Of a DNA stretch of 64,000 nucleotides, positions 61,402 through 64,000 are shown one piece after another. Below the pieces are notes generated by a model. It was given only the letters and a program-made list of their open reading frames with translations, ran no database searches and was not told where the DNA came from. Within the stretch, counting starts at the first letter, position 1. The number at the start of each line of letters is the position of its first letter. Made by a program: the position numbers and the translations under genes. The stretch is taken from positions 4,898,001-4,962,000 of the forward strand of contig NC_013131.1 in the NCBI RefSeq assembly GCF_000024025.1. Direction: 5' to 3'. This DNA is from Catenulispora acidiphila DSM 44928. GTDB lineage: Bacteria; Actinomycetota; Actinomycetes; Streptomycetales; Catenulisporaceae.

Positions 61402-62457
61402 CTACTCCCCGCTGCTCTCCCGCACCACCAGCCGGTGGCCCGGCTGAATCAGCCGTCCCGGCTCCCCGTAGCCCTCCGCGATGCGCTGCAGCAGGGCGTC
61501 CACCGCGGCTTCGGCGATGCCGGTCTTGTCCGGCGCCACCGTTGTCAGCGAGGGGATCGCGTACTCCGCCTCTTCCACGTCGTCGAAGCCGACCAGGGCG
61601 ATGTCCTGTGGCACGCGCAGTCCCGCCTCGTGGATCGCGCGCAGTGCTCCCAGGGCCATCAGGTCGTTGAAGCAGAAGACTGCGTCGGGTCGCTCTGGAA
61701 GTTTCAGCAGGCGGCGCATCGCGGCGGCGCCGTCGGGGCGGAAGTAGGCGCGGACCGGGGGGCACAGGGCCGGCTCGGCGGGGAGTCCGGCTGCTGCCAG
61801 TGCTTGGCGGTAGCCGGCCATGCGCTGCTGGGCGGTGGCGCGGGGGCTCGGGTCCTGCCAGCCGATGGCGGCGATGCGGCGGCGGCCGGCGGCTATGAGG
61901 TGGTCCACGGCTTCGCGGGCGGCGGTCACGTTGTCGATGTGGACGTGGTCGCAGACCAGTCCCAGGTCCGCTTCGCCGAGCAGGACCAAGGGGATCTGGC
62001 GTTCGCGGGCGGCGAGTTCGTGCTGGTCCAGACCCAGGGGGCTGAGGATGACGCCGTCGATCATCGGGTCGCCCAGGCCGCTGGCTATGCGCAGTTCGGC
62101 TCGGGGGTCGCCGGCGGTGTCGTCCATCAGGACCGTGCAGCCGTGGCGGCGGGCGGCCGCGATGACCTCGACGGCCAGCTCCGCGAAGTACGGGGAGGGC
62201 AGTTCGGGGAAGGCCAGGGCTATCACGCCGCTGCGGCCGGTGCGCAGCTTGCGGGCCGCCACGTTGGGGATGTAGCCCAGCGCGTCGATCGCGGCCTGCA
62301 CTCTGGTCCGGGTCGCGGCGGCTACGTGCACCGTGCCGTTGACCACGTTGGACACCGTCTTCACCGAGACGCCCGCGGCCTCGGCGACGTCCTTCAGCCG
62401 CGGCGCGGATCCGGCGCCGTTCGTCCCGCTCGTCGCCTCGCCCATCGCCCCACCCAT
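61402..62457 (-). CDS. LacI-family repressor of the furanose importer/GH127 locus
   Basis: The HTH is PRLKDVAEAAGVSVKTVSNVVNGTVHV, and a sugar-binding domain follows (SGVIALAFPELPSPYFAELAVEVI, ALVGFDDVEEAEYAIPSLTTVAPD). The start is taken as ATG 62457; ATG 62445 is a close alternative, and the frame stays open to 62526. The protein has 351 residues. Its recognition helix differs from that of the LacI at 7216 only by conservative changes. An operator at 62475-62488 just upstream suggests autoregulation. It is divergent from the aldose epimerase gene. Confidence 0.92.
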   Translation of the reverse strand: MGGAMGEATSGTNGAGSAPRLKDVAEAAGVSVKTVSNVVNGTVHVAAATRTRVQAAIDALGYIPNVAARKLRTGRSGVIALAFPELPSPYFAELAVEVIAAARRHGCTVLMDDTAGDPRAELRIASGLGDPMIDGVILSPLGLDQHELAARERQIPLVLLGEADLGLVCDHVHIDNVTAAREAVDHLIAAGRRRIAAIGWQDPSPRATAQQRMAGYRQALAAAGLPAEPALCPPVRAYFRPDGAAAMRRLLKLPERPDAVFCFNDLMALGALRAIHEAGLRVPQDIALVGFDDVEEAEYAIPSLTTVAPDKTGIAEAAVDALLQRIAEGYGEPGRLIQPGHRLVVRESSGE

Positions 62458-62474
62458 GTGATCTGATGTCAGTG

Positions 62475-62488
62475 TTCCAACGTTAGAA
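62475..62488. promoter_or_regulatory. Furanoside LacI operator before lacI-2 and the epimerase gene
   Basis: TTCCAACGTTAGAA is a near-perfect palindrome with the AACGTT centre seen at 7153-7166. It lies 18 bp upstream of the lacI start and 47 bp upstream of the epimerase start; on the minus strand TATTCT, a possible -10, is adjacent. Confidence 0.65.
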
Positions 62489-62535
62489 TAGCTCATTTCC
62501 TGACAATCTACACAAGACATCTTCACAAGACTCTG

Positions 62536-63678
62536 ATGCAGACGCCGAGGAGCACCCCGTTGCGATCTTCAGCCCTCCGACCTTTCGGCATCCTGCCCGA
62601 CGGCACCGCGGTCGACAGCTGGCGGCTGACCGACTCCTCCGGAGCCCAGGCCACGATCCTCGCCTACGGCGCCACCCTGCAGGAACTCACGACGCCGGAT
62701 CGTGACGGTCGGATCGCCAACGTCGTCCTCGGATTCTCCGAGTTGTCGGACTACATCGAGCGCGCCGCGTATTACGGCTGTGTCGTCGGACGCTACGCCA
62801 ATCGGATAGCCGGCGGCACCTTCGCCCTCGACGGCCGCGAGATCCGCCTGCCGCTCAACGACGGCCCGCGTCCCAACACCCTGCACGGCGGCACGCCCGG
62901 CTTCGGCGCCCGCCTGTGGACCGCGCCGGACGGCATCGTCGAGGTCGGCGACGCGAACGGTGCCGACGGTGCTGCCGGTGCCGACGGCGCCGCTGGCACC
63001 TCGCTCACCCTCACCCGCGTCAGCCCCGACGGCGAGGAGGGCTTCCCCGGCGAGCTCACCGTCAGCATCCGCTACACCCTCGCCGCCGGCCGCCTCACCC
63101 TGGACTACCGCGCCGAGACCACCGCCCCGACCGTGCTGAACCTGTCCAACCACGCCCGCTTCAACCTCGCCGGCGAGGGCGTCGGCAACGTCCTGGACCA
63201 CGAACTGACCGTCGCCGCCGACGGCTTCCTCCCGGTCGACGAGGCGCTGATCCCGCTCGACGGCGCCGCCCCGGTCGCCGGCACCCCCTTCGACTTCCGC
63301 ACCCCGACCCCGGTCGGCGCGCGCCTGGCCGACCCGCACCCGCAGCTGGAAACCGTCGGCGGATACGACCACTGCTTCGTCCTGCGCGGCGGACGCACAG
63401 CGGTCCCGCGCCCCGTCGTCACGCTCCGCGACCCGGCCAGCGGCCGCACGATGCAGATCGCGACGACCGAACCGGGCCTGCAGCTCTACCTCTCCTCCGA
63501 GCTCGACGGCACGCTGACCGGCCTCGGCGGGCGCCCGTATGAGCAATACGGCGGCATCGTGCTGGAGACCCAGCACTTTCCCGACTCCCCGCACCGTCCC
63601 GACTACCCCTCGACAGTGCTCCTACCAGGGCGTTCCTTCACTTCGACGACGGTCTACGCCTTCGGCGTCCGCACTTGA
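62536..63678 (+). CDS. galM: Aldose 1-epimerase (mutarotase)
   Basis: The 380-residue protein has the GalM signatures: [51 protein letters not shown] (catalytic His region), [13 protein letters not shown] (second His), the Asp in GGYDHCFVL, and [13 protein letters not shown] with the catalytic glutamate. It interconverts alpha and beta anomers of aldoses such as arabinose or galactose released from furanosides. An in-frame Gly/Ala/Asp stretch ([21 protein letters not shown], about 135-155) looks like a slippage insertion. It is divergent from lacI-2 and likely in its regulon. Confidence 0.92.
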
Positions 63679-63776
63679 GCGGTTCATGGAATATCCCGGC
63701 GCGGACCGCGTTACAGCACAACGGGCCCGATCGTTCATCGCACCGTCAACCCCGCGAAGAGCGCTGGAGGAACATC

Positions 63777-64000
63777 ATGAAGCCTGCAACCCACCCCGAC
63801 TACCACGCTGTCGTCTTCCGCGACCAGGCTGCCGGATACGCCTTCCTCACCCGGTCGACCGCGACCAGCGGGCAGACCGTCGAGTGGGAGGACGGCAAGA
63901 CCTATCCGGTCATCGACGTCGAGGTTTCCTCGGCGAGCCACCCCTTCTACACCGGCAACAGCCGCGTGGTGGACACCGCCGGACGCGTCGAGCGCTTCAA
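63777..64000 (+). CDS. rpmE2: Ribosomal protein L31 type B (5' part, runs off the window)
   Basis: ATG at 63777, with GGAGG five bases before it, opens [32 protein letters not shown] and continues with [25 protein letters not shown] to the window end (74 codons seen; the family is about 85-90). It lacks the CxxC pairs of zinc-binding L31, so it is the type B paralogue that replaces L31 when zinc is scarce. No clear Zur box is visible in the 98 bp upstream. Confidence 0.93.
   Translation, partial: MKPATHPDYHAVVFRDQAAGYAFLTRSTATSGQTVEWEDGKTYPVIDVEVSSASHPFYTGNSRVVDTAGRVERF

Overview
This is a 64 kb stretch of a very GC-rich actinobacterial chromosome. GTG and TTG starts are common, genes are joined by 4-bp ATGA/GTGA overlaps, and there are many TetR, LacI, GntR and ECF regulators. 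The mix of secreted glycosidases with carbohydrate-binding modules fits a soil saprophyte of the Catenulispora/Streptomyces type; that placement is inference. I see no rRNA or tRNA genes, CRISPR array, insertion sequence, prophage or origin.

Layout. 1-0.6 kb: SpoU-type RNA methyltransferase. 0.7-8.3 kb: arabinan-type locus with secreted GH79-like enzyme, cytoplasmic GH51 arabinofuranosidase, a MalFG-type ABC importer and a divergent LacI regulator. 8.3-8.8 kb: 15-bp minisatellite. 8.8-11.3 kb: M55 aminopeptidase, alpha/beta hydrolase, trehalose-phosphatase. 11.4-17.7 kb: very large secreted GH3 enzyme translationally coupled to a Gfo/Idh/MocA dehydrogenase and a TIM-barrel sugar isomerase. 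17.7-23.6 kb: DUF1963 and DUF948 proteins, membrane-anchored molybdopterin oxidoreductase, Rieske ferredoxin, ferredoxin reductase, MetE-like protein. 24-30.2 kb: secreted YncE/phosphoesterase fusion and a modular GH87-like alpha-glucanase. 30.2-33.8 kb: CoA-transferase pair plus hydroxyquinol-type dioxygenase, GntR regulator, MaoC protein. 33.8-37 kb: DGPF/YCII protein, flavin oxidase and ECF42-type sigma factor. 37-40.5 kb: SDR with divergent TetR, Leu/Phe-type dehydrogenase with Lrp regulator, a 43-residue membrane peptide. 40.6-52.7 kb: membrane proteins, an RHH-ABC exporter operon, monooxygenase, MarR-MFS operon, methyltransferase and SDR with their regulators. 52.7-63.7 kb: secreted GH127 beta-L-arabinofuranosidase with six lectin repeats, divergent from a YtfQRT/YjfF-type furanose importer, then a second LacI regulator and an aldose epimerase. 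63.8-64 kb: start of ribosomal protein L31 type B.

How it works together. The two furanoside loci 48 kb apart (GH51/GH79 and GH127) have LacI regulators with nearly the same recognition helix and share an operator close to TTCCAACGATGTAA, seen at five places: two at 7.15 kb, two at 55.6-55.8 kb, one at 62.48 kb. This suggests one linked regulon for plant L-arabinose or galactofuranose polymers. GH127 and the importer supply and take up furanoses, and GH51 cleaves imported arabino-oligosaccharides inside the cell. Three GC-rich minisatellites (8.3, 46.7 and 61 kb) with codon-multiple periods are an unusual shared trait; two lie directly after the two lacI genes.
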